Notes under the pieces: model-generated
Seen by the model: the letters and a program-made list of their open reading frames with translations, nothing else
The model's database searches: none
Told to the model about the DNA's origin: nothing
Shown here: one piece after another, positions 18,240-27,787 of the stretch
How positions within the stretch are numbered: the stretch's first letter is position 1
Layout of the letters: each line of letters opens with the position of its first letter
Source: Pseudomonadota bacterium
GTDB lineage: Bacteria; Pseudomonadota; Gammaproteobacteria; Steroidobacterales; JBCBZW01
Reading direction: 5' to 3'
Assembly (NCBI GenBank): GCA_039815145.1
Contig: JBCBZW010000008.1
Location: forward strand, 1 to 64,000
DNA: 64,000 nt
Made by a program: the position numbers and the translations under genes

Positions 18240-18884
18240 TCAGGCCGGGCTGCGCGATCGCGCGCGATCGCCCGACGCCGCCTGCACGCCCGTCACGCCC
18301 ACGAGCGCCAGAGCATGATCGGCCAACTCCTCGACCATCTCCGGGCGATCGTGCAGCTTGGAGAGCATCAACGTGCCCTGCACGAAGGCGACGATGGCGC
18401 GCGCGCCGTCCGGCACATCGATCTCGCGGATCGCCCCCGCCACCACGGCCTCGTCCAACACCTGCTCCAGCAAGGCGATCTGCTCGGCGAAGATCATCTC
18501 CAGCTGGCAGCGCACGGGCTCGCTCAGGGTGCTCAACTCAGCGGCCAGGTTGCCGAAGCAACAACCGGGCGTGCGCCCACAGTCATCGCGCAGGCTCACT
18601 TGCGCTTGGGCGTGCAACATCACGAAGCGCCGCACGCGCACGAGGGGCTCGGATGCGGGATCCATCACCTCGCGCCGCAACTGCTCGCGAAAGGCCTGCC
18701 AGCGGTGCTCCAGAAGCGCCACGGTGAGCGCTTCCTTGGAGGGGAAGAAGTGGTAGAAGCTGCCCTTCTTCACCCCCGCGTGCTCGCACAGCTCCTGCAC
18801 GCCCACACTTTCGTAGCTGCGCGTCTGGATCAGCGCGACCGCGCTGTCGAGCAGTCGGTCGCGGGCGTTGCTCGGCCGCCCCAT
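18240..18884 (-). CDS. TetR-family transcriptional regulator
   Basis: A 214-residue repressor. The N-terminal DNA-binding domain is typical: RDRLLDSAVALIQTRSYESVGVQELCEHAGVKKGSFYHFF (residues 8-48). The C-terminal ligand domain resembles the TetR_C AcrR/NemR-like subgroup, with cysteines in RDDCGRTPGCCFGN. A Cys-rich patch at this position occurs in NemR-type electrophile sensors, but that is only an analogy. It starts 7 nt after the trxA stop on the same strand, so it can be cotranscribed with thioredoxin. Confidence 0.92.
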   Translation of the reverse strand: MGRPSNARDRLLDSAVALIQTRSYESVGVQELCEHAGVKKGSFYHFFPSKEALTVALLEHRWQAFREQLRREVMDPASEPLVRVRRFVMLHAQAQVSLRDDCGRTPGCCFGNLAAELSTLSEPVRCQLEMIFAEQIALLEQVLDEAVVAGAIREIDVPDGARAIVAFVQGTLMLSKLHDRPEMVEELADHALALVGVTGVQAASGDRARSRSPA

Positions 18885-18891
18885 GGCCGGA

Positions 18892-19209
18892 TCAGGCCAG
18901 CAGCGCGTCCAGGCCCTGCTCGTAGTCCGACTGCTTCTTGATGCCGACGAACGTGTCCTGCACCTGGCCGTCCTTGAACAGGATCACCGTGGGGATCGAG
19001 CGAACGTTGAACTTCATCGCCACCTGCTGGGCTTCGTCCACGTTCAGCTTGGCCACCTTGGCGCGACCCTCGTAGCTGCTCGAGAGCTGCTCGATGAGCG
19101 GCGTCAGCATCCGGCAGGGACCGCACCATTCGGCCCAGAAGTCGACCAGGACGGGGACTTCGGAATTGATCACTTCCTGCTCGAAATTGCCGTCATTGAG
19201 TTCGATCAT
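18892..19209 (-). CDS. trxA: Thioredoxin
   Basis: General protein disulfide reductase. The 105-residue single-domain protein has the active site WCGPCR at 28-33, preceded by VLVDFWAEW, with cis-Pro in VRSIPTVILFKDG. Length and motifs match thioredoxin 1/A. The gene precedes the TetR regulator by 7 nt. The 152-nt gap towards purA holds a GCCCCG/CGGGGC hairpin and an 8-bp palindrome GACCGGTC (19277-19284), but no convincing promoter. Confidence 0.93.
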   Translation of the reverse strand: MIELNDGNFEQEVINSEVPVLVDFWAEWCGPCRMLTPLIEQLSSSYEGRAKVAKLNVDEAQQVAMKFNVRSIPTVILFKDGQVQDTFVGIKKQSDYEQGLDALLA

Positions 19210-19361
19210 GTCTTACGTTTCCTCTGGATAATCGTGCACTTGCATCTCCACCCTAGGGCCGAGGGGCGGCACATTTGACCGGTCGTCTAGTTTGGGGACG
19301 GTGGCGCTGGTATTCAAGGGAAGGCGCGGCCCCGCGTCGCTTCGGGGCGGGCCGAATCGCC

Positions 19362-20687
<1,326 letters not shown>

Positions 20688-20716
20688 TCACGAATCGTCA
20701 GCGATGAATCAAATGC

Positions 20717-20914
20717 TCAATGGCGTGCAAGGTACAGCACCACGAGGCCCGCAGCCATCGATGCCACGCCAATCAGGCGAATGCGGGAGTTGTCGAGCGT
20801 GAGCAACAGTGCCAAGGCACGCCGGATGCTGTTGGGGTTGGCGAAGGGCACCAGGCCCTCGATGATCAAGCACAGCCCCAGCGCCGCCAGCAGGTCGGAC
20901 CAGTCTAGCCCCAT
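20717..20914 (-). CDS. DUF2065 family small membrane protein (YjeT-like)
   Basis: A 65-residue protein with two hydrophobic helices (DLLAALGLCLIIEGLVPFA and a C-terminal RLIGVASMAAGLVVLYLA) separated by a basic loop, matching YjeT/DUF2065. The family's function is unknown, but it is persistently encoded between hflC and purA, as here. It may assist the HflKC complex or simply ride in the operon. Confidence 0.85.
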   Translation of the reverse strand: MGLDWSDLLAALGLCLIIEGLVPFANPNSIRRALALLLTLDNSRIRLIGVASMAAGLVVLYLARH

Positions 20915-20973
20915 GGGTTTATCGCATCGGGCGAGGGAGCGGCCGCGGCTGTCGCCCAGCCGCGACCCGACAC

Positions 20974-21894
20974 TCAGCGATCGTCCTGCTCACCCGCTGC
21001 ATCGGCCACGGCCCGCAACTGCGGCCCGCCCGGCTCGGCGTTGTTGAGGTAGCGGAAGAAGTCGCTCTCCGGCTGCAGGACGAGCACGTCGCCCGGCACA
21101 CCGATCGAGTTCCGATACGCCTCCATGCTGCGGTAGAAGGAGTAGAACTCCCGATCGCGGTTGTAGGCTTGGGCGTAGATGTCCGCGGAACGGGCATCAC
21201 CCTCACCGCGAATCGTCTGCGACTCGCGGCGCGCCTCGGCCAGGATCACCTCGCGATCGCGGTCCGCTTCGGAGCGGATCACCTCGGAGGTCTCCGCACC
21301 CTCGGCACGCAGCTGCTTGGCTACACGGTTACGCTCCTGGCGCATACGGGCGAACACCGAGTCACTCACCTCGTCCGGCAGATCGAGCTTCTTCACCCGC
21401 ACATCCACGATCGACACGCCGAGCTCGCTGGCCGTGGTGGACGCCTTGGAGATCATCGCCTGCTGCAGCTCCGAGCGCTCAGCGGTGACCGCCTCCTGCA
21501 GCGTGCGCTTAGCGAACTCGGCACGGATACCGTCCTTGATGATTTCGAGCAGGCGTGCCTCGGCAAGGTCGCGCCGCCCCGCTGTCGAGCGGTAGTACTG
21601 CGACGGGTCCGTGATCCGCCACTTAACGAACATGTTCACCCGGAGGTTCTTTTTCTCGTTGGTGAGAAACTCCTCCGGCTGCGTGTTGATCGTCAGAATG
21701 CGGCGATCGAACTTAAGCACGTTGTTAACGACCGGCCATTTCACATGCAGGCCCGCCACGTAGTCGTACTTGACGATCTCACCGAAGCGAAGCTTCACCG
21801 CGTACTCGCGCTCGTCCACCGTGAACAGCGCCATGGAGCCCACGAAGAGCAATCCGATCAGCGCGACGACGCCGAAATTGCGTAGGGGATTCAT
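20974..21894 (-). CDS. hflC: HflC, SPFH-domain regulator of FtsH
   Basis: With HflK it forms the large membrane cage that surrounds and restrains the FtsH protease. The ATG at 21894 has GAGG 9 nt upstream and starts 2 nt after the hflK stop; the TTG two codons earlier is less likely. The 306 residues comprise one N-terminal membrane helix (VVALIGLLFVGSMALF), a Band 7/SPFH domain (VDEREYAVKLRFGEIV onward) and a long charged coiled coil (about 190-260). Residues such as VILAEARRESQTIRGEGDA lie in the conserved coil region. Confidence 0.95.
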   Translation of the reverse strand: MNPLRNFGVVALIGLLFVGSMALFTVDEREYAVKLRFGEIVKYDYVAGLHVKWPVVNNVLKFDRRILTINTQPEEFLTNEKKNLRVNMFVKWRITDPSQYYRSTAGRRDLAEARLLEIIKDGIRAEFAKRTLQEAVTAERSELQQAMISKASTTASELGVSIVDVRVKKLDLPDEVSDSVFARMRQERNRVAKQLRAEGAETSEVIRSEADRDREVILAEARRESQTIRGEGDARSADIYAQAYNRDREFYSFYRSMEAYRNSIGVPGDVLVLQPESDFFRYLNNAEPGGPQLRAVADAAGEQDDR

Positions 21895-21896
21895 GC

Positions 21897-23060
21897 TCAA
21901 TTACCTCGCTGACGGCGCGTATCGCGCGTGCGGCGCGACGATGGGCTGTCGCTACCCGAACGTGGCGTGCTGGCCACGGACGGCATACGCAGGTTGCTAC
22001 TACCCTCATCCGCGAGGGGCCGCGCGCTGCGCTGAAGCAGCCGATCAAGGGGCAGGTAGAGCAGGTTCCCGGAATCGTCCGAATCGAGGATCACCTTGCT
22101 CGAGTTGCCGTAGACATTCTCGATGGTCTCCAGGTACAGACGCTCGCGGGTTACCTCCGGCGCCTTCTGATACTCCTCGAGCAACGCCAGGAAGCGCGAG
22201 GTATCACCCTGGGCGTCAGCGGTGACGCGCTGGCGGTAGGCCTCGGCTTCAGCCACCAGGCGAGCTGCAGCACCGCGCGCACGCGGCACCACATCGTTGC
22301 GGTAGGCCTCCGCTTCCAGCGCCAGTCGGTCCTTATCCTCTCGCGCCTTGATCGCGTCCTGCACCGCCGCCTGCACTTCCGTTGGGAAGTTCGCGTCCTG
22401 CAGGTTGACGGAGGTCACCTCGATGCCCGTGCCGTAGTTGTCCAGGCTGATCTGGATCAGCTCCTTGGTAAGGGTGGCCACTTCGGCGCGCCCCTCGCGC
22501 AGGATGTAGTCGAGCTGGTTGGCGCCGACGATCTCGCGGATGGCGCTCTCGGACACCTCCTGCAGCGTCTCCACCGGATCACGTACGTTGAACAGCACGG
22601 CCTTGGGATCTGACAGGCGGTACTGCACGGCAAGGTCCAGCTGCACGATGTTCTCGTCCGCGGTGAGCATGCGTGTGTTGTAGGAGAAACGCTCGATGTT
22701 GGTCACGTTGACGCGCAACACATCGTCCACCGGCCAAGGCACGCGCCACTGCAGCCCCGGCGGGGCCGTGCGATGGTACTTACCGAAGCGCAGCACTACG
22801 CCGCGCTCAGGTTCGTCCACCTTGTAGAAGCCGGACATACCCCACACGAGCACAGCGATTACCGCCATCACCAACAGCCCGATGCGGCCGATGTCGTCGC
22901 CGCCGCTGTTGCCGCCACCGCCACCACCGCCACCGAGCGCGCCGCTTAGGCGACGCCCGTACTTGCGGATCAGCGCATCCAGATCAGGGGGTCCCTGATT
23001 GCCCGAGCCGTCACGGTCCCAGGGGTTCTTGTTGTTACCCCCAGACTCATTCCACGCCAT
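21897..23060 (-). CDS. hflK: HflK, SPFH-domain partner of HflC
   Basis: Partner of HflC in the periplasmic FtsH-regulating complex. The 387 residues include a cytoplasmic Gly/Asn-rich N-terminus (MAWNESGGNNKNPWDRDG; a polyglycine run GGGGGGG near 44-50), one membrane helix (IGLLVMAVIAVLVWGMS), then the SPFH domain (VDEPERGVVLRFGKY). A helical coil and a basic, Ser/Arg-rich tail follow. The ATG lies 14 nt inside the end of hflX and the stop precedes hflC by 2 nt, so hflX-hflK-hflC are translationally linked. Confidence 0.95.
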   Translation of the reverse strand: MAWNESGGNNKNPWDRDGSGNQGPPDLDALIRKYGRRLSGALGGGGGGGGNSGGDDIGRIGLLVMAVIAVLVWGMSGFYKVDEPERGVVLRFGKYHRTAPPGLQWRVPWPVDDVLRVNVTNIERFSYNTRMLTADENIVQLDLAVQYRLSDPKAVLFNVRDPVETLQEVSESAIREIVGANQLDYILREGRAEVATLTKELIQISLDNYGTGIEVTSVNLQDANFPTEVQAAVQDAIKAREDKDRLALEAEAYRNDVVPRARGAAARLVAEAEAYRQRVTADAQGDTSRFLALLEEYQKAPEVTRERLYLETIENVYGNSSKVILDSDDSGNLLYLPLDRLLQRSARPLADEGSSNLRMPSVASTPRSGSDSPSSRRTRDTRRQRGN

Positions 23061-24486
23061 GTTCGCTAACCTCTTGCCTCGTCGCTTCGGCCAGAGCCAC
23101 CGATCTCGGTGCCTCGACCTTGTTCATCGCCAACGCTGACGAGCCGGGCGACTCAGCCGTCTCGTGCAGCAATTCCACTTCGCAGCCCTCGTCGTGGCAG
23201 AGCTTGTCCAACGTGCGCTTGGCCACGCTGATCCGAAGATGCCATCCCGTCTCGGTCACCTCTTCGCCGATGACCGCATCGTGTTCAAACAGCTGCGCGC
23301 GAAGTCGCGCCTGGGCAAACGGCAGGATCACCTGCGCTTCCACCCAAGGCGGCCGCAACGCCAGCGCGATCGTCTCGCGCAACAGATCCAGGCCTGCGCC
23401 TGTGACCGCACTTACCCAGATGCGCCAGATGCGCCCAGCGTCGTCCCGGTCCACACGAACCGCTGCGCCGGCCAGGTCTATCTTGTTCATCACCAGCAAG
23501 CGCGGCACCTCGTCGGCCCCGATGCTGTCGAGCACCTCGTTCACCTGCGCTTCGCGCTCCGCGTGCTGCTCGTCGCTCGCATCGATCACGTGCAACAGCA
23601 GCGATGCCTCCTGCGTCTCCTGCAAGGTCGCGTGGAAGGCAGCGACGAGTTCGTGCGGGAGATCGCGAATGAAACCGACCGTGTCGGCCAATACCGCGTC
23701 GTCGGCGTGCGGTAGCGCCAGGCGCCGAAGCGTCGGGTCCAGGGTGGCGAACAGCTGATCCTGTGCGTACGCATCGGCGTTCGTCAGCGCGTTGAACAGG
23801 GTCGACTTGCCGGCATTGGTGTAGCCGACGAGCGACACGGTCTGCACCGCGGCTCGCTGGCGCGCGGAACGCCCCTGGGCCCGCTGCGAGCGCACCTTCT
23901 CCAGGCGGCTGCGCAACTGGCGAATGCGCGCACCGAGCAGGCGCCGATCGGTCTCCAACTGTGTTTCGCCAGGACCGCGCAATCCGATGCCGCCCTTTTG
24001 CCGTTCGAGGTGGGTCCAGCCACGCACGAGGCGGGTGGAGAGGTGGCGCAGCTGCGCCAGTTCCACCTGCAGCTTGCCCTCATGGCTGCGCGCACGCTGG
24101 GCGAAGATATCGAGGATCAGCCCGCTGCGATCGAGCACGCGGCAGGACAAGGTCCGCTCCAGGTTGCGCTCCTGGCTTGGCGAGAGCGCGTGGTCGACGA
24201 GCACGAGCTCGGCATGGTGATGCTTCACCAGGTCTCGCAGCTGGTCCACCTTGCCGCTGCCGATGAGGTGTCGTGGCTCCGGCCCAGCACGGCCCACGGC
24301 CAGTTCCCCGACCACGTCGACGCCGGCCGAGGCCGCCAGCTCCTCGAACTCCTGCACCTGGTCCTCGGCTAGCGGGGCACCGAAGCTAACGTGCACCAAC
24401 ACCGCGCGCTCGCCGCCGTCCGGGCGGTCCAGAGCGGTGTTGCGGCCGTCGTCCTCGAGTCGCTTCTGGGCGGCATCGAAGCTCAT
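23047..24486 (-). CDS. hflX: GTPase HflX
   Basis: Ribosome-binding GTPase that splits stalled 70S ribosomes during stress. The N-terminal HflX domain (HLIGSGKVDQLRDLV, VLDRSGLILDIFAQRA, GIGLRGPGETQLETDRR) is followed by a GTPase domain with G1 GYTNAGKSTLF, G3 DTVGFIRDLP and G4 NKID. I place the start at the ATG at 24486 (479 residues); a TTG at 24528 would add 14. Located between hfq and hflK as in E. coli. Confidence 0.95.
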   Translation of the reverse strand: MSFDAAQKRLEDDGRNTALDRPDGGERAVLVHVSFGAPLAEDQVQEFEELAASAGVDVVGELAVGRAGPEPRHLIGSGKVDQLRDLVKHHHAELVLVDHALSPSQERNLERTLSCRVLDRSGLILDIFAQRARSHEGKLQVELAQLRHLSTRLVRGWTHLERQKGGIGLRGPGETQLETDRRLLGARIRQLRSRLEKVRSQRAQGRSARQRAAVQTVSLVGYTNAGKSTLFNALTNADAYAQDQLFATLDPTLRRLALPHADDAVLADTVGFIRDLPHELVAAFHATLQETQEASLLLHVIDASDEQHAEREAQVNEVLDSIGADEVPRLLVMNKIDLAGAAVRVDRDDAGRIWRIWVSAVTGAGLDLLRETIALALRPPWVEAQVILPFAQARLRAQLFEHDAVIGEEVTETGWHLRISVAKRTLDKLCHDEGCEVELLHETAESPGSSALAMNKVEAPRSVALAEATRQEVSEHGVE

Positions 24487-24582
24487 CGGATCCCGCTTCG
24501 CCGTGCCATCGCCTCCATTCTCGGGCAAGGGAGAGCCGGCGCTGAGATCTGATGGGCGCTTAGGAAGACTGTTGATGGGAGC

Positions 24583-24831
24583 TTATTCCTCGCCCTCTTT
24601 AGCAGCCTCATCGGCGCTAGGTAGGCGCACGTTGCGCTGGGGCACGACGGTGGAGATGGCGTGCTTGTACACCATCTGGTTGACCGTGTTCCGCAGCAGC
24701 ACCACGAATTGATCGAAGGAGTCGATGTGACCTTGAAGCTTGATGCCGTTTACCAGATAGATCGAGACGGGCACGTTTTCCCGCCGCAGGGTGTTGAGAA
24801 ACGGATCTTGTAGGGTCTGGCCTCTGGGCAT
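24583..24831 (-). CDS. hfq: RNA chaperone Hfq
   Basis: Hexameric Sm-like RNA chaperone that pairs small RNAs with mRNAs. The 82 residues contain Sm1 ([25 protein letters not shown]) and Sm2 with the YKHAIST motif, plus a short acidic C-terminus (DEAAKEGEE). The Gln near position 8 and the Asp/Phe core look intact. The 122-nt leader region towards miaA has no clear Shine-Dalgarno sequence but includes an A-rich ARN-type tract, a possible Hfq site for autoregulation. Confidence 0.97.
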   Translation of the reverse strand: MPRGQTLQDPFLNTLRRENVPVSIYLVNGIKLQGHIDSFDQFVVLLRNTVNQMVYKHAISTVVPQRNVRLPSADEAAKEGEE

Positions 24832-24849
24832 GATTTGGTTTCACATGGA

Positions 24850-24858
24850 TTTGTTGTT
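24850..24858 (-). promoter_or_regulatory. ARN-triplet tract in the hfq leader, candidate Hfq autoregulatory site
   Basis: On the hfq transcript the sequence AACAACAAA, three consecutive A-R-N triplets, lies about 19 nt before the hfq ATG. The distal face of Hfq binds such triplets, and E. coli Hfq represses its own translation through its leader. Too short to be decisive. Confidence 0.35.
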
Positions 24859-24910
24859 TGAATGCCGCGGGTGTGCCCAATGTGCTGGCGCCCGCGCGGT
24901 CGCTTGTGGC

Positions 24911-24940
24911 CTCACCCCGCGTGAGTCCAGGGTGGGTGAG
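24911..24940. repeat. Inverted repeat between miaA and hfq
   Basis: Arms CTCACCC (24911-24917) and GGGTGAG (24934-24940) enclose a 16-nt loop just after the miaA stop. No T-tract follows, so it could be a processing site or an attenuating hairpin before hfq rather than a full terminator. Confidence 0.4.
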
Positions 24941-24953
24941 AAGGCACGAGTGA

Positions 24954-25904
24954 TCAGACCTGGTGCTCCTCCAGGGCCGTTTCAACCTTCTCCATCACCG
25001 AAGTGTAGCGGCTCGGGGAGTCGCTATCCAGCCAACAAATAGCCGAATCTGCCCGCAGCCACGTGAGTTGACGTTTCGCCAGTTGGCGCGTGGCGTGGAT
25101 GGCCGCCTCCTCGGCTTGTGCGGCACTGAGTTCGCCCTTCAGGTGGCGCCAGTACTGGCGATAGTTCACCGAGCGCATCGAGGGCATACGGTCATTGAGG
25201 TCGCCGCGAGCGAATAGTTCCCTCACCTCCTCCACCAATCCTGCCGCCAGCATCAGCGCCATGCGCTGCTCGATGCGTCGGTGCAGGGTCGCCCGCTCAG
25301 CGGGCATGACGGCGTATTTCAGGTAGCGATAGGCCTGCGAGGGCGCTTGCGTGGCCTGCTGGAGGTCGCTGAGTGGTGTGCCCGTCAGCCGCCACACCTC
25401 GAGCGCCCGCTGAATCCGCTGGGCATCGTTGGGGTGAATGCGGGCGGCGGCAGCCGGGTCCACATCCGTCAACTCCCGGTGCACAGCGGGCCACCCCTCG
25501 GCGAGGGCCTGGGCGTCGATCGCCGCCCGTACCTCGGCGTCCGCCTCAGGCAGCGGCGCCAGGCCCCGCTCGAGGGCCCGCAGGTAGAGGGCCGTGCCCC
25601 CCGTGAGCAGCGGCACCCGCCCCCCGCGTCGACTGCGCTCCATCGCCTGCAGGGCTTCGTCCACGAAGCGGCCTGCGGAGTACGATTCCGCCGGATCGCA
25701 GACATCCACCAGGGCGTGGGGTACCCGCGCCAGCACCTCGGGCTCGGGTTTGGCGGTGCCGATGTCCATGCCGCGGTAGATCATCGCCGAATCGACGCTG
25801 ATCACGTCGAAGGGGCCGCGCTCGGCGAGGTAGATGGCGAGGTCCGTCTTGCCCGAGGCGGTCGGCCCGGTGAGCACCAGGGCGGGCCAGGGCCGCGAGG
25901 ACAC
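24954..25904 (-). CDS. miaA: tRNA dimethylallyltransferase MiaA
   Basis: Transfers a dimethylallyl group to A37 of tRNAs that read UNN codons. The open frame extends to 25979, but the family start just before ALVLTGPTASGKTDLA fixes a GTG at 25904. This overlaps the mutL TAG by one base (TAGTG) and gives 316 residues, the same length as E. coli MiaA. Motifs: P-loop GPTASGKT, DSAMIYRGMDIGTAKP, PLLTGGTALYLRAL, the NDAQRIQRALEVW helix and RQLAKRQLTWLR near the end. Cotranscription mutL-miaA-hfq is as in E. coli. Confidence 0.95.
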   Translation of the reverse strand: MSSRPWPALVLTGPTASGKTDLAIYLAERGPFDVISVDSAMIYRGMDIGTAKPEPEVLARVPHALVDVCDPAESYSAGRFVDEALQAMERSRRGGRVPLLTGGTALYLRALERGLAPLPEADAEVRAAIDAQALAEGWPAVHRELTDVDPAAAARIHPNDAQRIQRALEVWRLTGTPLSDLQQATQAPSQAYRYLKYAVMPAERATLHRRIEQRMALMLAAGLVEEVRELFARGDLNDRMPSMRSVNYRQYWRHLKGELSAAQAEEAAIHATRQLAKRQLTWLRADSAICWLDSDSPSRYTSVMEKVETALEEHQV

Positions 25905-27745
25905 TAGCGACCGCGCAGAAACAAGCGATCGAGGTCGCTCATGGAGAGCTGGCTCCAGGTCGGACGACCGTGATTGCACTGGTCGGCGCGCTCCGTACGT
26001 TCCATATCCCGTAGCAGCTGATTCATCTCATCACGCGTGAGCTGTCGATTGGCGCGCACGCTGCCGTGGCAGGCCATCGTCGCGAGCAACTCGTCCACCG
26101 CCTGCTGGATTCGATTGCTCGCCCCGTGCTCGTTGAGGTCGGCCAGCACGTCGCGTACCAGTTGCTCGGCGTCCGCACTCGCGAGTAGCGCCGGCACTTC
26201 GCGAATCAGCAGGGTCTGCGGCCCTTGGCGCGTGAGCCCCAGCCCCAGACGCGCGAGTTCCTCGGCGACGGCTTCCGCGGCGTCGGCTTCACGGTTGGAG
26301 ACGGCCAGGCGCACGGGCATCAGGAGCGGCTGGGCCGTCACACGCCCTCCCTCCCAGGCCTGCTTCATCCGCTCGTAGACGATGCGCTCGTGGGCCGCAT
26401 GCATGTCCACCACCACCAGGCCGTGCTCGTTCTCGGCCAGCAGGTAGACCCCGTGCACCTGGGCCAGGGCTTGCCCGAGGGGCATCTCGCCGGGCGCTGC
26501 GGCGTTCGCTGGCGCCTCGGCCACCGCCATCGTCGGCGCGCCGCCGCGAGTCGCCTTCGGCGCACCGTACAGCGATGACCAGGCCTCCAGACGCGTCCGC
26601 GTATCGGCCAGGGACATTCGCTGCTGGGTGCCCACGCCGCGATGCATGGCGGACTGAGGTGGAGCACCGTCCGCCGCCAGCCCGGGTGAAGCGTCAGGGT
26701 GGCTCGACACCCCCTCGGCGAGCGCCGCGGGAGCGGCCACGCCTTCACCGCCCGGGTGGGTCTGGGCGAGCACGTGCTCGATCGTGCGCCCAACGAATCC
26801 GTGAACCGCCCCGCTGTCGCGGAAGCGCACCTCGAACTTCGCGGGGTGCGCGTTCACGTCGACGCGGGCCGGGTCCATGGTCAGAAACAGGACGTAGGCC
26901 GGGTGGCGACCGTGAAACAGTACGTCGCGGTAGCCATGGCGAACAGCGTGGTTGAGTAACTTATCGCGCACCATCCGACCGTTGACGTAGCAGTACTGCA
27001 TGTCCGCTTGACTGCGACTGAAGGTCGGCTGCGCAATCCAGCCGCGCAAGGTGAGCGACTCCCCTTCCCGCTCCACGTAGAGGGCGTGCTCGAGGAAGGC
27101 CTCGCCGCACAGGGCGGCGACGCGCGCTTCCTGCCGCTCGCGGTCGTGGGCGGGCGGCAGGTCGAGCACGCGCTTGCCGTTGTGGGTCAGGCTGAACGCC
27201 ACGTCGAAGCGCGACAGGGCGACGCGCCGAAAGAGCGCCTCTGCGTGGCCGTATTCGGTGCGCTCCGTGCGCAGGAAGCGACGCCGCGCCGGTGTGTTGT
27301 AGAAGAGATCACGCACATCGACGGTGGTGCCCTTCGGGTGCGCCGCGGGCGCTACCTCGCTGCCCTCGACGCTCGCCTCGAGCGCGTGCGCCGGCCCCTC
27401 GCCCGTGCACGACGTCAGGATGGTACGGCTGACGGACGCGATCGACGGCAGGGCCTCGCCGCGAAAGCCCATCGTGGCCACCCGCTCCAGGTCGTCCAGG
27501 CTGGTGATCTTGCTGGTGGCGTGACGGGAGAGCGCCAGCGGCATCTCGTCGGCGGGAATGCCGGCGCCATCATCGCGCACGGCGCAGCGACCGATGCCAC
27601 CGCGCTCGAGGGTGACCTCGACGCGAGTCGCCCCCGCATCGAGGGCGTTCTCCAGCAGTTCCTTGAGGACGGACGCGGGCCGCTCGATCACCTCGCCAGC
27701 AGCGATCTGATCGATGAGTTGGTCGGGGAGTAGGCGAATGGGCAT
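25904..27745 (-). CDS. mutL: DNA mismatch repair protein MutL
   Basis: Couples MutS mismatch recognition to downstream repair. The 613 residues have an N-terminal GHKL ATPase: IAAGEVIERPASVLKELLENALDAGA, then DDGAGIPADEMPLALSRHATSKI, then GFRGEALPSIASVS, and KGTTVDVRDLFYNTPARRRFL. A variable linker (about 340-430) and a C-terminal dimerisation domain follow. The DQHAxxER endonuclease motif of non-methyl-directed MutLs is replaced by DMHAAHERIVYE, and the CxxHxR motif reads CNHGRPT. So, as in E. coli, nuclease activity is probably lacking and a MutH-type partner would be needed. Confidence 0.95.
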   Translation of the reverse strand: MPIRLLPDQLIDQIAAGEVIERPASVLKELLENALDAGATRVEVTLERGGIGRCAVRDDGAGIPADEMPLALSRHATSKITSLDDLERVATMGFRGEALPSIASVSRTILTSCTGEGPAHALEASVEGSEVAPAAHPKGTTVDVRDLFYNTPARRRFLRTERTEYGHAEALFRRVALSRFDVAFSLTHNGKRVLDLPPAHDRERQEARVAALCGEAFLEHALYVEREGESLTLRGWIAQPTFSRSQADMQYCYVNGRMVRDKLLNHAVRHGYRDVLFHGRHPAYVLFLTMDPARVDVNAHPAKFEVRFRDSGAVHGFVGRTIEHVLAQTHPGGEGVAAPAALAEGVSSHPDASPGLAADGAPPQSAMHRGVGTQQRMSLADTRTRLEAWSSLYGAPKATRGGAPTMAVAEAPANAAAPGEMPLGQALAQVHGVYLLAENEHGLVVVDMHAAHERIVYERMKQAWEGGRVTAQPLLMPVRLAVSNREADAAEAVAEELARLGLGLTRQGPQTLLIREVPALLASADAEQLVRDVLADLNEHGASNRIQQAVDELLATMACHGSVRANRQLTRDEMNQLLRDMERTERADQCNHGRPTWSQLSMSDLDRLFLRGR

Positions 27746-27787
27746 GGGGCGTAGGGTAGCGCAATCGCCCCCCGACGCCGCACCCTA

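Noticed and set aside
17218-18318. Plus-strand open frame opposite cysG and xthA
   Set aside because: Same GC-rich antisense artefact; xthA and cysG motifs are unambiguous.
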